The position numbers were made by a program, and so were the translations under genes. From a virus, in IMG/VR virus record IMGVR_UViG_3300038359_000109, positions 1-20,108 of that record: DNA of 20,108 nucleotides. One strand, 5' to 3'. Shown here piece after piece: positions 19,875 to 20,108 of the stretch (position 1 is its first letter; every line of letters starts with the position of its first letter). The notes below the pieces were generated by a model. That model was not told the origin of the DNA and searched no databases. It worked only from the letters and a program-made list of their open reading frames with translations.

Positions 19875-20108
19875 CGACGACCTCCGGTTTTACCTTCGAG
19901 CCTCATTTCACCTACCCTCCAATCCGTATTCCGCACCGACTGCACACGCATCTTGATTTGCCGTCCAGTAAACCTGACCGATGTTGGGTTGGTCATCGTA
20001 AAAGGCCCATACTCTCGCTCGGTATCGGTTGGATGAAATCGTGTTTTGAATTTCGCTTCTACATCGCCTAGAGTATTTTCATCTGGAATCATGCCAGTGA
20101 TATTCAGT
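19871..20108 (-). CDS. C-terminal part of a large tail protein (cut by window edge)
   Basis: Partial: the frame is open to the right edge, so the true start is outside. About 78 residues are visible. The ending KMRVQSVRNTDWRVGEMRLE plus GKTGGRR fits the conserved C-terminus of large podovirus-type tail/stabilisation proteins (a GRxxKMR, then W-R-x-G, then RL, then GGRR). An internal ATG at 20090-20092 could be misread as the start. Its stop overlaps the next ATG by 4 nt. Confidence 0.6.
   Translation of the reverse strand, partial: LNITGMIPDENTLGDVEAKFKTRFHPTDTEREYGPFTMTNPTSVRFTGRQIKMRVQSVRNTDWRVGEMRLEGKTGGRR

Overview
This window is about 20 kb of a temperate tailed bacteriophage. It carries an S24 CI-type repressor facing a YdaS/Cro-like gene, a tyrosine integrase with an AlpA/Xis-like partner, phage replication and recombination genes, a lysis cassette with an M15 peptidase endolysin, and late virion genes. 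A lipoprotein with a clear lipobox points to a Gram-negative host. The late genes (injection-type proteins, an S74 chaperone domain, a phage GNAT-like protein) suggest a short-tailed virion. No host gene is seen. A candidate attP with arm sites on both sides lies intact between phage genes, so this looks like the free or circular phage form and not an integrated prophage.

Layout. 1-272 is non-coding and holds a dense inverted-repeat/iteron array with an AT-rich centre, a candidate replication origin next to the primase gene. 273-2877 (minus) encodes a prim-pol/helicase replication protein preceded by a Cro/YdaS-like regulator, with a terminator hairpin between them. 2878-3001 is the divergent control region. 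3002-3670 (plus) is the CI-like repressor. From a promoter near 3748-3776 a plus-strand operon runs through a tiny membrane protein, a DUF7173-like protein, a Sak4-like ATPase, a DUF669 ssDNA-binding-like protein, a RecB/Cas4-like Fe-S nuclease and a DEAD/DEAH helicase. A GC-rich, strongly folded non-coding stretch follows (8287-8499). The operon then continues with small proteins, a DUF3310 protein, an Xis-like protein and a cytosine-5 DNA methyltransferase.

The methyltransferase gene (9632-10804) contains, fully nested in its +1 frame, a second ORF of up to 349 codons (9696-10745) with its own protein-like motifs. This is the most striking signal in the window.

The right half is all on the minus strand. 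Reading leftward from the right edge in transcription order, it holds the C-terminus of a large tail protein, a small protein, a GNAT-like protein, a putative ejection protein ending in an S74 autoprotease/chaperone domain, a cupin-like protein, a Gly/Ala-rich protein, two large putative ejection/internal virion proteins, small membrane proteins, a DUF1353 protein, a lipoprotein and the endolysin. The attP region and integrase follow. The integrase and methyltransferase genes converge and overlap by 17 bp.

Inferred logic: the repressor holds both early directions. On induction the leftward early transcript makes the primase, possibly through an attenuator. The rightward transcript makes a recombination set (nuclease, annealase, ssDNA-binding protein, helicase), then Xis and the methyltransferase. 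The late minus-strand operon builds the ejection apparatus and lyses the cell.
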